From Streblospio benedicti (Eukaryota > Annelida > Polychaeta > Spionida > Spionidae), in contig CM032660.1 in the NCBI GenBank assembly GCA_019095985.1, forward strand, positions 41,810,195-41,874,194: a stretch of 64,000 bases of DNA. The letters run 5' to 3'. Positions 20,673 through 34,600 of this stretch are shown here, one piece after another (within the stretch, counting starts at the first letter, position 1; the number at the start of each line of letters is the position of its first letter). A program made the translations under genes and the position numbers. The notes beneath the pieces were generated by a model. The model was given only the letters and a program-made list of their open reading frames with translations, had not been told where the DNA came from and did not search any database.

Positions 20673-21179
20673 TGGCATCGCTAGGACATCCAAGGTGGTC
20701 GCTCTATCCTTTGACACGAGCCCACACTTATGATGTTGGTGCAAACATATGAATATCCCGTTTTATGCATGTTTCACTGGTCTTTTTTTACCTCCACGTC
20801 ACTTCACTTTTCAGCTCCGTCTCACTTTCTATATAAGTATATTACTGAGCTCCACCAATTGGCCCCACAGCTGTGCGTTTTCATATTATTAAAACAGTCT
20901 ATTAAAAAAGACTATGTCAAGTGTTACGTCTGCCGCTGCGGCGTCTCCGCCGGTGCCAAGCGATAGGCGAACAGCTGCTCTTGCCAAACGACCTGCCTCA
21001 CTGTGGCTGTGTCGGCTGCTAGTCGCCAATAGCACGTGCCGCACTCGCTCCAGCAGGGGCCACTGCGGCAACAATATAGGTGGTGTGCGTTGGTGAATTT
21101 GCGTTGTTGAATTTAGTCTGTTGCACAATGCATGAAGTCAGTTTGGTTGGTTTGGTTTTGGTTATGGTTTGTTTGTACT

Positions 21180-21412
21180 CCGCAGCCATCAATTTCCGAT
21201 GCTTATAGCAGAGGGAGGCCACGTGTTGTTGGTACATGGACCTCCAGTGGCAGGCTAGGTAGCCAACTGAGCCTCAGGGGTGGGGGGATCACACTAGCTA
21301 TAGTTTTCAAACTAGGTGAGTTCTTTTACGTGCAGAGGTGTGGTTCTCCTCTACACGGGACACCCCTTTTAACGAGGCTTCCGAACCTAGGCTTGTATTG
21401 TTTACTGTTGCT
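21180..21412 (-). mobile_element. tRNA-headed SINE (family C), body only
   Basis: Reverse complement of 45,190-45,440: gtggcaggctaggtagccaa, ttcaaactaggtgagttctt and acacgggacaccccttttaa recur there. Confidence 0.75.
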
Positions 21413-21420
21413 CTGATTTA

Positions 21421-21860
21421 AAGGTCCCGAGCAGAGCTCAGGAGCTGGTTTTATACAGACGACACTTCTGTGTTTGGTGTCGTATGGGTCTAGACAACAT
21501 CTTTAGCTAGCTGGACTTGGTTTAAACATATTTTATTTCAAAAATGAAAAAGGATTCGGCATGGCAAAATGCGACTTGAGCCGTCTCCACATTATTCCAT
21601 GTCTCAGCATGTGCAACAAGTTAGTAGCAAAGTTAGAGATGTTTTAGTATTCATGTTATTCCCCTCCATTACACATAGAGAATATTAGGCCAATATAGGC
21701 CAATTTTGCTAGTTTTTGCTAGTCTTGCGAGCGGCCATAGCTCCAGATTCCCCTCCAGACGATACAGAATTGATAGCAGATGCTCTAGATTAAAGGATTA
21801 GTTTCATCACATGCATGCCGGCTAATAGTAACAGCGTAACAAACCCTATTAACTTTATTA
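21421..21860. other. Intergenic, nothing recognised
   Basis: No exon or repeat identified. Confidence 0.5.
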
Positions 21861-21861
21861 A

Positions 21862-22165
21862 GGTAAAATGTAAATGTGTTTATTTATAGTCGCAATTCAC
21901 TGTTATCGTGCTCTAGCGACTTTACATATTTACGCCAGGTCATTGGCATCCTTGTCACACTATATCCGTCTCAACTCCCCACATCGCAACCGTAGCGCCG
22001 AAGTGCTACTCGCCTGACCTGTACCTATTTAACGTGTAGGTACCACGGAGCAGTGTGCAACCTGTTAGAGGTAAGTTTGCTCAACATCCACCAGCAGACC
22101 CGACCGGGAATCGAACCCGCGGGAGTCCAACTCCCTATCCACTCGGCCACGGAACCAAACAAGGT
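21862..22165 (-). mobile_element. tRNA-derived SINE (family B), nearly full length
   Basis: Head at the right (atccactcggccacggaa, A box reversed; cgggaatcgaacccgcgg, B box reversed), then gcaacctgttagaggtaag, and the tail taaaatgtaaatgtg at the left. Confidence 0.8.
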
Positions 22166-22451
22166 GTATATTGTTTTCATTTCAAATGGAGGGTGGTTTA
22201 TAAGCAGCCAAGAAATCAAACACCCATAATTTGGTTGGTCTTATTTACCACATCCCTAATATTTTGGCATTTTCCCCCACATCCCACCGATATTTTGGCG
22301 TTTTCCCTCATCCCACTACCATGAAATCCCACATCCCAATTTTCGTTGGCCTTATTCCCCACATCCCACTTCCTTATAAACCCGCCCCTCAAATATAATA
22401 CACTGTCAACGTTATTTTACATTGATTTCTTTACAGATAAAATGTACATTA

Positions 22452-22641
22452 TAGTAGAAGGAAAAAACCTACTCAGATACTCCTCTGTTTGTCTAGAAGC
22501 AACGTTTCGGTGGACGTTCAACCTGCATCTTGCTTCGATGGCAAAGTGCGATGAATGTTGTTGTTTTGCACTCTGCTTCCGCGTTGAGTCTAGACGAACA
22601 GAGGAGCATCTGAGTAGGTTTTTTTTCCTTCTACTATGAAG
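22452..22641. mobile_element. MITE with ~45-bp terminal inverted repeats
   Basis: atagtagaaggaaaaaacct at the left, inverted as aggttttttttccttctact at the right. The arms continue through ctcagatgctcctctgtt. No ORF. Confidence 0.85.
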
Positions 22642-23282
22642 AATCCAGATGCTTAGAAATCCCTTCTAAATGATAAAACGTGCATTGTTTTATCATCTTT
22701 GCGTCTGTCAAGAATATGGACAAAAAGTAAAAATACAGCAGCAAACACACACCACCAGAACTGTATGTTAGAGTGCAACGCCCTATAGCTTTTCCGCTAT
22801 AAGTCACAACCGTAAAGCAGTATAATTAATTGTGAACAGATAATCAGCCTCGCACTTAGTCAGACAGGTATAACTGTAAGCTGCCTGAGGCCAGTGCACT
22901 GTGGGAAGGCTGTAGATAACCACTGTGCCTGTCACGCGCCCATTGAGGGATTTAGTGCCAAGTTTATGGGCAATTCTGCAAACATGGCCAAAGTTTTACA
23001 AACTTTACAGCGTGTTAGAGTCACACACAGGTGCGTTGATTTGCAGTTGTCAGCATCTGCTGCGCTCGTCCAATCACAGAGCCTGTTACATAATACACGT
23101 GGAAATGGACTTATTACAGGTGTACAAGTGTATAGTATCTTAAATTATGCTATTTATAAAGAAAGGTATTTTCACGGCTGAACTGAACAAAAACGAACAC
23201 ACATCTAGAAGATATATTGTTCTGGTGGATGCAAAAATAGTCCATAAGGTGTCTGTTGAACGTGTTGTTTGTTTATGACGCC

Positions 23283-23615
23283 GTGTGCTTCCGTGGCCGA
23301 GTGGATAGGGAGTTGCACTCATGACCAGAAGGTCGTGTGTTTGATTCCTGATCGGGTCTGGTGGTAAGGGTTGAGCAAACTTACCTCTAACAGGCTGCAC
23401 ACTGCTCCGCGGTACCTACACGTTAGATAGGTACAGGTGAGGCGAGTGAACGCTAATGTGAGTGATTAGCACGTCTGCGCAACTACGGCAGCAATTGTGC
23501 TGTATGCTCCCCGGGGAGTTGTGAAAGATATAGTGTGATAAGGATGCCAATGACCTGGTGTGGATGACCAATAGAATCATGCTATAAACCACCACATTTA
23601 CATTTACATTTATGA
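23283..23615 (+). mobile_element. tRNA-derived SINE (family B), full length
   Basis: Head tgcttccgtggccgagtgg (A box, tRNA-Ser/Leu-like) and gtgtttgattcctg (B box), then acctctaacaggctgcacac, gtgagtgattagcacgtctg and ccaatgacctggtgtg, ending in accacatttacatttacatt. Confidence 0.85.
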
Positions 23616-24380
23616 CGTGACTTGAAAATGTCTTGTTGTTTTTGTCACAGTGACCATGCAATATATATTTTTAAAGTGATTTCTTGCACAAACATTATCA
23701 AATACATATAAGATGAGATGACAATGCATTTTACAACTACTTGTAATGACGTCTACTTTATCTTGCATGCGCAGAATATCAACGTAGACTTGAGACTTTG
23801 ACAAGTAATGTGCTAAAAATCTTCATGTTCAAACTTGTATTCTACTACGATGTGAATTACCGCCGCTGGAATCAAATTAGAAAATTAATTAGCTTCTCTT
23901 TTGATGGCGCATCGATTCACTTCACTCAAATTCTAATAGATCATCATTATTTCTATTTTGTCCAGTCAATAATGTATTTGAATTTCTGTAAATGAACACG
24001 AACATAATCAATACATCATGTATCCTCGTTTGACACTCATCAAACCACGTAACATTTAAGTGCTCATAAAAAAGATAAAACAGGCTAATAACAGCACCAA
24101 CTCCCGCGAGCAAGTTTAATTAACAAACTCAAAATCAGACAACATGAGGTCTACATATTTCAAATAGTTCTGCATTTCAATCCAACTATAAGTACCCAAC
24201 GTGCATACATAGTTATATGCATAGAGTATTTACAAAGAAAGTGGGTCAGAACACAATGACCTCCTGTCTAAAGTGTCACGTGCACCTGATGTAGTGGAAA
24301 GGTTCGGGGATTAAGGCTAGATGAGGCAATGGGTCAGACATGAACTATAAGTTAGATGCTTGCCAAGTAAGAACATGGCT
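23616..24380. other. Intergenic, nothing recognised
   Basis: AT-rich with no exon-like segment or repeat I can name. Confidence 0.5.
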
Positions 24381-24384
24381 CTAA

Positions 24385-24485
24385 ATGTACAGGGAGGTTA
24401 ACGGTCTAAGGCATCTGACTGCACACATATGACTGGTCTCGCGTGAACAGGAGATTGTGAGTTCGAGTCCACGGCCTTCCAAAGC
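24385..24485 (+). mobile_element. tRNA-like SINE head (separate family)
   Basis: gttaacggtctaaggcatctg (first 20 bases A-box-like) and gtgagttcgagtccacgg (B box) at tRNA-like spacing, with an extra ~20 bases between, so not a working tRNA gene. Confidence 0.5.
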
Positions 24486-25012
24486 TTTACCTGTTTACGA
24501 ATTATTTCACATATTTAATAAACGTAAAAAGGTCACTTTTACACACACACCTAATATTTTGACACCCCTCCCCCATTACCAAAGAAAAAGAAAAGACAAA
24601 AAGTTGAGTTTTTCAGTCCGCACATCCACCACCACACACATACATTTAATTTTCAAAACCCCACTTGGGTCTTGATAAATGGTAAACACCTAAACGACTG
24701 TAAAAAAGTTTAAATCAAGTAGATTATCTTAGTGTATATAACTATAACCATAATTGCTCCTTAATCTTCATAAAATGATGTGTATGATAAATGTTGTCTA
24801 ATGTACATCATAGGTATATGAATCGATACAAACTATGTATCAATAATGAAGATCAATAAAGATGAATCATGAAGCATGATGATCGTATTGATGTTTGAAG
24901 GTCTCGGCTGTCACCATTATTACAGTGACACACGTGTAGCCCATGTAGGTTTTCAGTTTTCAATCAGAGAGTTCTATATCGATTAGAACTATCAATGCTC
25001 AACCTGGCACAT

Positions 25013-25258
25013 AATTGTAGGATTTGACCACGAGATTGGAGTGTCAATCCCACAACCCCACAGTCTAAATTAGACTACTGTGTTGCAGCGCACCTGTTCG
25101 CGTATATCAAGATAAGGTTTGCATCTATATTTAGCATGTTCTAATAGTAATAAATGGAAACTGTAATGTTATTTTATTCATGATAGAATGGTATCTGACC
25201 ACTCGATTGTCGTGTCAATCGTTGACACTCCAATCTCATGGTCAAATAATACAATCCA
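25013..25258. mobile_element. MITE with inverted ends
   Basis: gtaggatttgaccacgagat... near 25,018 pairs with ...atctcatggtcaaataatac near 25,250. The same end (gacactccaatctcgtggtc) occurs at 53,292-53,312. Confidence 0.7.
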
Positions 25259-25287
25259 CGCTAGAATTCTGTGCTGGTCGTGGAACG

Positions 25288-25650
25288 TCGTGTGCTTCCG
25301 TGGCCGAGTGGATAGGGGGAGTTGGACTCGTGACCAGAAGGTCGTGGGTTTGATTCCCGGGTTGGGTCTGGTGGTGGGTGTTGAGCAAACTTACCTCTAA
25401 CAGGTTGCACACTGCTCCATGGTACATACATGTTAAATAGGTACATGTCAGGCGAGTGAATGCTAATGTGAGTGATAAGCACGTCTGCGCTACGGCAGCG
25501 ATGTGTTGTATGCGCCCCGCGGAGTTGAGAAAGATATAGTGTGACAAGGATGCCAATGACCTGGTGTAAAGTTTAAAGTCGTGAGAGCACCAGTATACTA
25601 GTGCTCTCATGACATTAAATTTTACGCCAGGTCATTGGCGGTGTAGGCAA
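25288..25650 (+). mobile_element. tRNA-derived SINE (family B), full length, tail fold-back
   Basis: Best copy of the family: gtgcttccgtggccgagtgg (A box), gtgggtttgattcccggg (B box), body as in the other copies. The end carries an inverted repeat of its last ~30 bases (gacctggtgtaaagtt / aattttacgccaggtc). Confidence 0.85.
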
Positions 25651-28100
25651 GCAGTCACGTAATTGTCTGCCATGTAATTGTCTTTCGTTTTGAAGGGGTT
25701 ACTGTTATCTTAATGCTGACTGCGCCATTTACAAGTCTTAAACTATAAGACGTTATTTCAACGTATGTACATGTTTGTCATGCTAAAACTACAATGAATC
25801 ATTTTACGTGTGAATTTAGTACATAAACATTATATAGATATATATACATCATATCGTACACCATATATGAGAGGTCAGTTTATTCACAGCACAATATCGC
25901 ACAGAACAGACAAAAAGAAATTTGCAGGGTACAGAAGTAATGGCATTGCACATGTTTTTATCACTATGATCTTTCCTTTTAAACTTAAGCTATGCTTTCT
26001 ATGCCTTCTGAGAAAAGCAATAGTAGGGATTTTTAAAAACTTTGTTCATGAATTATCAATTCTTTTGTATTGACTGATATGAAATTTCGGGAGATCGGTG
26101 GTTTTCAAACTTAAAATGCATGTAAATGAGCACTGAACAGATAAAAAAACTTTTTTGGGTAAGGTTTTCTAGATAATTATATGAATTTTGTTGTGTGTTT
26201 ACTTAACAATTCGTATTTCATTTATAAAAGTAATCTTAAAATGTTGTTACAAAGGCATATAAACTGTGATAGATCTAAATGACTTATATTGTCTTTTCAT
26301 AATTTTCCATACCTTGGGTTTTATTTGTTGTAAAATAAATATGTAGTTCATTTTGATATGATGTACTTTCATAATTGTAAGAAGATTTAATGCTATTCAC
26401 ATTTCCATGTTCTTTAATGTAAGTTAACATGTTTAAGTCCATTCTCTATACGAAATTGCATTCCAGTTAAACTAGTCTTTGCCAAATAATTTGTATGTGA
26501 TTAACCATGAAATTGCTAGTAAAAACATTATAATCACAAAAATGCATTCTGACATAGATAAGATTGTACATTGGTATATCTAGTACCGTGAACATGTATC
26601 AATAATAAATAACCATTGTCTAAGACTGTCCTGACTGCGACTGTCCAGATGCTTTTGTCTTTGACTTTTTGTAGCCTCAATCAAGACGTTAGTTGTCCAA
26701 TGTTATTAACAGAAAACTATCCATGTGGACATTGCTTCAGGATTTTTGGAAAGATTACTTTAAAGCCAATTATCCACGTGGCACTATATCCTTTTGAAGG
26801 TTTTGACTATTGCTCCATTGTATATGTCTGTATCCATTAATGTGTCTGTTTTGTTGTATAAGCTGATGGTGCCGCATCCTGTGGAACTGAAAGACTGCTG
26901 AATCTGAAACAAAATTAACACACACACACACATATATATATAGGCTACAGAGAAGTCTGTGGATATGTCTATATGATATGATGGTATGACATGACACAAA
27001 ATGATGTATGTTTTAGGGCGTCTTTATTTTAACCCTTATCAAAGAGCACATATATAACGTGGTTGCCACTTGGAATTGACAGAATTACATCATGTGTAAT
27101 TTTACCTGCTGAAATTGCAATAATTGCTGTAGTTGAGGGACTGTGATTTATTGTGTGGAATTGCCATAAGAAGGGGTAAATCTTAAATCTTCTTTTTATA
27201 TAGATGTAATGTTGTTGCCTCCACAATTCATGGCCATTCAGCCCAGGTAACAAATATAAGCTATTCCAGATTGTTTACACCCAGGCTTGTATCCCATAAA
27301 CTGCATCCGTCCTTCTATAAATTCATCTTTTGAGCTTGTTAGGGATCATTCACAAATGATATCACCTCATTTTTTGCCTGTTTTTACCCCACCCCCACCC
27401 CTTCGTCGCCTTTCGTCATCTTTGCCTCACCCCTCCTGGGAAGTGACGTCATCTTTGCCTCACCCCCTCAACACTTTTGAATATATATGTCCATAATTTA
27501 GATATGATTTTACAAATGTATTGAGGACATAAAGCAAACGAGACAATGTGATTTCAACTAGTAGATAGTACACAACTCACGTAACATGTCAGAAAGTAAG
27601 GTGACATCATCCAAGTGCTAGACCCCGCCCCAAAGTTACCTTTCATCATCTTTCGCTACACCCCCCCCCCCCCATATTTGGTAGAGGGAACCCTGTGACG
27701 TTTTTACAATGATTTATAAGTTACACTTTATATTTGGGTGCATTAAAGCAATATATTGGTCCCAGCTTGTTACCCCTCTACAGGCTACATCGGTATAGCT
27801 CATATTTGGTATGTACATTGACAATGGTGACCACCCGCATGTGACCACAATGGTCCATGTTTGGGGCCACTATGGATTGTATATAACCCAACATACAGAC
27901 TCTGGTTTGTCACCTTTAGTGACACTTTCCACATCAATCATCTTTCATTCATAACCGTTCGTCCATTTTCATGGTACAGGTGGTGCTGTGTTTAGAGGAG
28001 AGAGGTAAACCTAAATTGTATCAATCGTCACACATACATATCTATTTTCTACATTTTGATACAAGGTATCATATTCACAAACTATGAAGTTAGAATAGGA
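25651..28100. other. Intergenic; low-complexity only
   Basis: AT-rich. Contains (CA)n(TA)n at 26,918-26,942, and two related blocks with cctttcatcatctttcgctac / gcctttcgtcatctttgcctc plus C-runs (27,365-27,480, 27,625-27,680), probably a decayed inverted element. No gene. Confidence 0.5.
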
Positions 28101-28139
28101 ACTAATTACATGTGAGATTTTTGACTAACGATCGTTATG

Positions 28140-28305
28140 AACATAGGCAGATCCAGGAGGGGGTGGTGATGCGGGGGCGTGCGGCTCCGCCTTTTCCCAC
28201 CAAAATACTTCATTTTAATAGGGTTTTTCATGAAATCCCAAAGTGCGCCCCCCCTTTCCTTGAGTGCACCCCCCCTTTTCCAAAAATCTGGATCTGTCTA
28301 TGATA
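28140..28305. mobile_element. MITE with CATAGGCAGATCCAG terminal inverted repeat
   Basis: cataggcagatccagg at the left and ctggatctgtctatga at the right are inverted copies. The GC-rich core is shared with 37,226-37,390 and 11,300-11,500. Confidence 0.75.
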
Positions 28306-28468
28306 AAGGCTATTTTCAGAAAATAATTAATTTACTACTTCACGTCATTATGATATAAACGTATAATTTTGAGAATATTATGCATTTAGCCTATGTTAAA
28401 AATGTTTTTGATGATGAACGAAAAAATAACAATGTGTGCCCCACTGTCTATAGATGTACTAACCGAGG

Positions 28469-28623
28469 CTAGTTTAGCCGCTGGTAGCGTGAGTCTTGGG
28501 ACAGCTGCTGCTGCCACTCGCTCAGCAAGGACGTGAAATTGTCCACCACCCAGATGTCTGTGGCTGCGGCGTCACGGCGGGCGGAGACGTGGTCAGCCAG
28601 CCGCGTGATGGGGGTGTCAGACA
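28469..28623 (-). CDS. Unidentified gene, last exon
   Basis: GC-rich island in AT-rich surroundings. Acceptor GTTACAG|TG, 51 codons including the split one, ending SQDSRYQRLN and TAG. Entered at phase 1, exactly what the 33.6 kb exon leaves. Confidence 0.7.
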
Positions 28624-31600
28624 CTGTAACAACACAGGCAGCTTGTTACAGGGCGGGTTATAACATGTAACATCACAGCAACTCGTCTCAAGTGGTCTCT
28701 ATGGAGGTGGTACTTTTAGAGATGTTGGCTGAGGTTTCTTAATGGAGCATGGATATTGGTCTTACTACTACACAGGTGGTCTCTATTTAAAGGTGGTTGA
28801 AACTCTACAGTAATCAATGACAATATGACCACACCAGGCAAGATATTGTTAACTTTGTTGCTGACTCAATGAGAAACGCTCCACCAATATTGGTCTTATT
28901 ACACAGGTGGTCTCTATTTAGAGGTGCTTTAAGTGGAGGTCCTACTGGTCAATGATGATGGTTCATATATGGATGAAAAGCTTAGGTGGATAGTTCTATC
29001 TGTTTATAGGGCTATATCACATAAATAGAGAAAACGCACCTCTTGATTGATACTAGAAATTTTTATTGAACGAGTTTGGCAGACCTATCCCCGGAGTGCG
29101 AAGCACAAGGGGGATGCAGGCTGACAAATGAGTTCAATAAAATTTTCGAGTATCAACACGGAGGTGCGTTTTATATTTATCCCATATCATTCTAGCATGG
29201 TCATTATACAAGTTTTAGACCTATTCATGCATTTGCTTTTGTTTTAATAGATTTTTAATAATGTTAATATTATATTTTTCTCGCACGGTTGAATGGCCAT
29301 GTGCATCTAATCCAGAATATAATCAATCAAATATCAACCTTCAAAGTAGGGTTTGTGACAGATAACATTGAATAATGCATTCTGGCTTTCTTTTAAAAGT
29401 GGTGCCTACTGTCATTTTTACTTTTGCAAATATCACATCATTAAAGAAGATTAACATATTTTCCCACAACAAATAGCAAATCTTTTTTCACATGAATTGA
29501 ATCTGATTGGTCGAGGGACATGACGTCATTTTGCGGAAATACCAAAAATCGGCACGTCTGTAGCACGTTATGATACTTTAGTACGTCGTAACGTAAGTCT
29601 ACATTACATATACGTCACATGTATGTCACTAATTAAGTACTTGGTTGTAGAAGCTTCTGGAAATAAATTGACTTCCGTTTTATGGCTACTTACTTGTGTT
29701 ACAAACATTATTAGACATATAAAACCCAATACAACGTCTGTTGGTAAACACAGAACAGACTGAGTGGATTTTATCATACTTTACAAGAACTTCAACTCAC
29801 AATAGAGGAAAGATAGTGAAATTAAGGTATGTGATGTTTGATTTAACGTACATAATTCGGACAAATAATTGAATAATATAATAATATTTAACAACTACCG
29901 ATAAGACTACAGTTAGCCGTGGATTCTAGATATAGATAAAATTCAGCGTATAACATACATCCACATAAAATCTACATTCTAAATATTTTTAAAACAGGAG
30001 TTGCTAGATGTAGATCAGGGCCCCAGGGGTTTAAGCCCGGGGGTTTAAGATATGGTCTAGATCTACCCCAGTCACTAACATGTATAATACATGCTAGTGA
30101 CTGCAGTAGTCAATGTATTGAAAGTCACTTAATTCAGTCTTGATTTTTTTTTCTCGCATCAAATTAGTGACACATACATGCTATGATAGGAAAGGTGTTG
30201 TCAAACAATCATTTAACAATATTAATAGGAAATTATATAATTATACATTTTCTTTTTCATTGCAGATGAGTCTCTAGAAGAAACTTATAGATCTATTTCC
30301 ATGATCGATGATCTGCTACATAAATTATGAGATCCACTTTCTGATCACCATCAGTCCTGATAGCATATGCCTGATAGTAAAATACAACATTTAGTTAACA
30401 CTTTTAAAATGTAACAAATGCTCTATGTTTTAACAATAATTGAGTAACGTTACTTATTACATTATATATGTCTTATAACTTGAGTGCTTTATCTGTTAAT
30501 TTCAAATTGACTACGTTCATATGCCTGTCACTAAATCAATCTAAGCAAAATCTGAGAATACTAAATAGCATGTACTTTTACGAAAAATGTAACAGTGTTT
30601 ATTAGTACTGTTGGCAATAAGTTATGGAAATGCATGCTAGATAACATATAAACCTTTCACAAACTCTGAGTAAATATTTTCATGGCTTTACTAGCTTTAT
30701 ATGCTATTGATGAAGACAAATTTATTTTGAAGTTGTGAGACTTGTTTACTGTTCTGATATGATAAAACACAAAGGGACAATGATGCCAGATCAGTGAGCT
30801 GGCATAATTTTAATCCAGATATGGTTGTGTTAAGAAGCTCTGAAGATCCAAAATAACTATTAGCTTCAATAATTGACTTAAACAATATTATTATGACAAT
30901 TTCAAAGGGAATTTGAGTTATTTGAATAATCTTGAAGAGACATAGACATTGTAAGCAAAAAATTAAATAATGAATATTAGTACGCTGCTCTCCTTTTAAA
31001 TTTAAAGCATAGAAATTAAAGGTTCAGTCGCTAAAGTCATTACCAGTGATTACTGGCTGTATGCACCCTGCTAGTTACAAATACTAACAAAATAAAGTAA
31101 GATTTCCATTTCTACTAAAGATAAAAGCAAAATATATTTTGTGCATTAATAACTTTCTAGCATTTCTTATGTGAATGTGAAGATTTTCATAATTTAGATA
31201 TGAAATATTTATAAAAGATATGTATATATTTAATGATGAAGGCATGATACAGATAATGGTGTAAATTGCCTTCATCAATACGTCCGTCAATACAAGCTTC
31301 AATTCATTGTTGAGCACTAATGAGAACAGGCAATTTGGTCAGGAATACTATGTACGTATATATCTTTAATTTTTTTCACAGGCAATTGCATGGTCACATT
31401 TTCTCTAATATATTAAATGTATTATTACATGTATTTATATGATGTTTTCTATTTCAGGTGAAATGGATGAGTCCAATGATGCAATGCCGCTGCAAGTGCA
31501 TATCATGGCAGCTGATCGGAGTAGACACCACATTTGAATACACTCAGATGTCTAATGAAAAGAAAGAGAGAAGAATTGAAAGCCAGAATAAGTCTTGTAG

Positions 31601-34600
31601 AGCAGAAAGATGTTGACAAATGATCAAGAAAATTAGGAGTAAGTGTGTTTCATTATTTTGTTACACATAAATGCGAGTTCGTGTAGGTGATTTAAAACTG
31701 TTATTTTAACTTTGTGTAGGTTATTAAAAACTGCTATTTTAATAATAGGCATGAGGGTCACAATACAGACGGGATAGCATTCAGCAACTGTCAGAAGAAT
31801 TCAATGCAGGAATATTTGCATATGATGAGGTTAGTTTACCGTTTTAATATTCAGTATGTATTTTAAATATATTGTTTCAATGTACTTTATATGGTGTATA
31901 AAAATATTGCTGTTAATAATTCTAAAATATTAAAAGTATTGCAATTGTACACAAAGCTAAAGTTTAAATCAGAAAAGTTGACTAAAAGATTCACTGACTG
32001 CATGATCCGGACTCCATTGTTTAATTGATTGAATTCTACATCATTCAGGGAATGTTATAAGAGATGATCCCATGTTGGGTGGTACACTCTGGAGAACCTT
32101 CTTCCAGAGATCTTACAAAGACCCATGCCAACTAGAACTAATGGTGCATTATGTCCGAAAACAGGTGAAGCAAGTTGTTATAGAATAAAACAATAATGTA
32201 AACTTTAATTCAATCTGCACATTTCTGATTTAAGAGCCAATCAAGTAAGTTAGTTTTTTTAACTTCATAAAGATAGCCAATCAAGTATTTGGTTTAGAAT
32301 TTGTCTATATTTTTACAAGTTTTTGTTTTTCATATAAAATTTTAATTGATGATTGTCTTATATTTTTTATGATTCTATTTCTATTGTAATTCTTTCTGAA
32401 ATGTAAAAAGTTCTTTTATGTTCAGTACAACATCTGCTTTAAAAAAATGGCAGTTTACAAATTAGTGGTAATTGCATAAATATTCAAACTGACAAGTATA
32501 GTATTAATTGTTTCATGGTAATTTTAACATATTTTCTTTTAGAGCTAAGATGCTTCTCTAATACTACTCTTCATGGTGACGAGCCTGATGTGAAGCGAAA
32601 TCAACAAATTACTGAATCCATTCTCAAAAGAACATGAATCTTTCATTGTTAGAGGTTTTGTGAAATGATCTTCAATTAGGATCTGTTGACATTTGGATAC
32701 AGTTCTTCACAATTTAAGTTTGCTATGACATCAAGTGTCATATTATCATTCGTGCAAAATGAAATCGCAAGTTGTCATTTTGAACGTTTAATGTACACTA
32801 TATGGTTTAGTTGCTGAATAGTGACATCAGAAAAGCGACATAATGGCGTACATATTCCTGAATGAGACTGCTATTACTAATTAATGATTCATGTAAATAT
32901 GAACTCAATTTTTATGTAAAGCAAAGTTGCAAAATTGAATTAAACTAAATCCACATAAAGAATGTGTGACAATGAAGGCCATGATACAAAAATTTATTTC
33001 TTCATATATCCGTCTAAATAGCATGTGATAAAACCAGTTTATATAAATGTAATGCTGCCTGTTCATACCATTTCAAATAAGTCTTATTGAATTAATGTGC
33101 TTGTTTGTAGTGTCTAAAATATCTGGTATTTTTGTTACTTTTTAACTAATCCATTACTGATAAGTTTGAAATCTAGAAAATGTGAATGGTGTGCTGTGTG
33201 ATGTAGGAGTGACTGGTGTGAATGTGATCTTGTTCTTAGTTGAAATTTATAAATGTGTAAAATATGATGTGTTTATTTCACAGTTACATACAAGATTGGA
33301 CATTTCAACTCTGATTTTATTATGTGCTGAATAAATTTAAAACTTATTTATAAATACCAGAATAAATAAATATCTAGATGTTACAAAAGTAAAAAATAAA
33401 AATACATTAACTTTTGTTATCAATCTCAAACTTAATCATAATTGATAGATGAAATTTCCAAAGCAATTCTATTCAATTTAGTCGAAATATTAGATATACT
33501 TTAATAAATATTTAACTTAAAAAACACATTTAATAGTGAATAAATTATTGCAGCTAGTTGCAGCACATCATATAACTACTTCTATAAAAACACAATGCAA
33601 ACAAAAATAAATCAAAATGATACCTACCCTTCATATTAACAAAGAATTCTATGTAGTTTTGCAAACGAGTGGACAGTCTAGTCTAACACAAAAAACGGCC
33701 AAATAGCGAATTTTTCAATCTATGATAATAAAAATTTAGGTAGATGTTCAAAAATGCTTGAATTTTATTAACGGCCACACAAATATACAATATAACTATG
33801 ATTAAGGAACCATTTCGACGATTTCTGATAGTTATCTGTCAAATGGAGTACATTTCTGGGACATCTCCATCGTGAAAACAGTAGAAAAATCTAAACATTA
33901 AGAATGTGACAACTCATTTTGTCAATGACAATCGTGAGGACTATGTGCTATTATTGTTACACATGAATTACATACTTCAACAATAAGGATTCAAGTCAGT
34001 ATGTCATAAATTACAGTTAAGTTTTGCCTTTAAAACACGACGACATGATGCATGTGATGTGTGTTTATTTACTAATACCGACCAAGAGGCTCATGGGAAT
34101 ATTTACAAGTTTAATTTCTTTTTATATGGATGGGTTTTCGTAATCATAATAACCCGTAACTAATTTTCAACGTAATAAGTATAAAATACAAACCTACTGC
34201 TCTGAAAAAAAATATCTAACAAAAAACCAGATAGAATCCTATCTGATTTTATTATGCGGTGACTGTCCTCATTTGAGTGCCTCACAGCCACTGAGCGGTG
34301 TCCGCGCTGCTCCGCCGTCCTCAGGCCGCCGACTGCCTCGTCCCAGCCGCGGCCCACCGGCAGGACGTCCACGCCCGGCAGCGAGGGCGGGGTCAAGCCT
34401 GGTACAGAGGATACAGCACGTCAGGTAGTGGGTGGGTGGGTTTTATTTTATAACCCATTGGGTGATTATGTGGGTGGGTAATTATGTGGGTGGGTGTCAC
34501 TGGGTGATTATGTGGATGGGGTATTATAATTTTTCTAACAGTCAGTGAAAAACTTGGAAACACAGAGATCATGAGATATTAATAATATAAGTACATTTTG

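Noticed and set aside
20889-21128. 79-codon minus-strand frame with GC-rich start
   Set aside because: No splice borders or family signal; perhaps promoter or UTR sequence of the sulfotransferase gene.
23283-23360. tRNA-Ser/Leu-like sequence
   Set aside because: A and B boxes are present but fused to a common SINE body found eight times; no proper acceptor stem.
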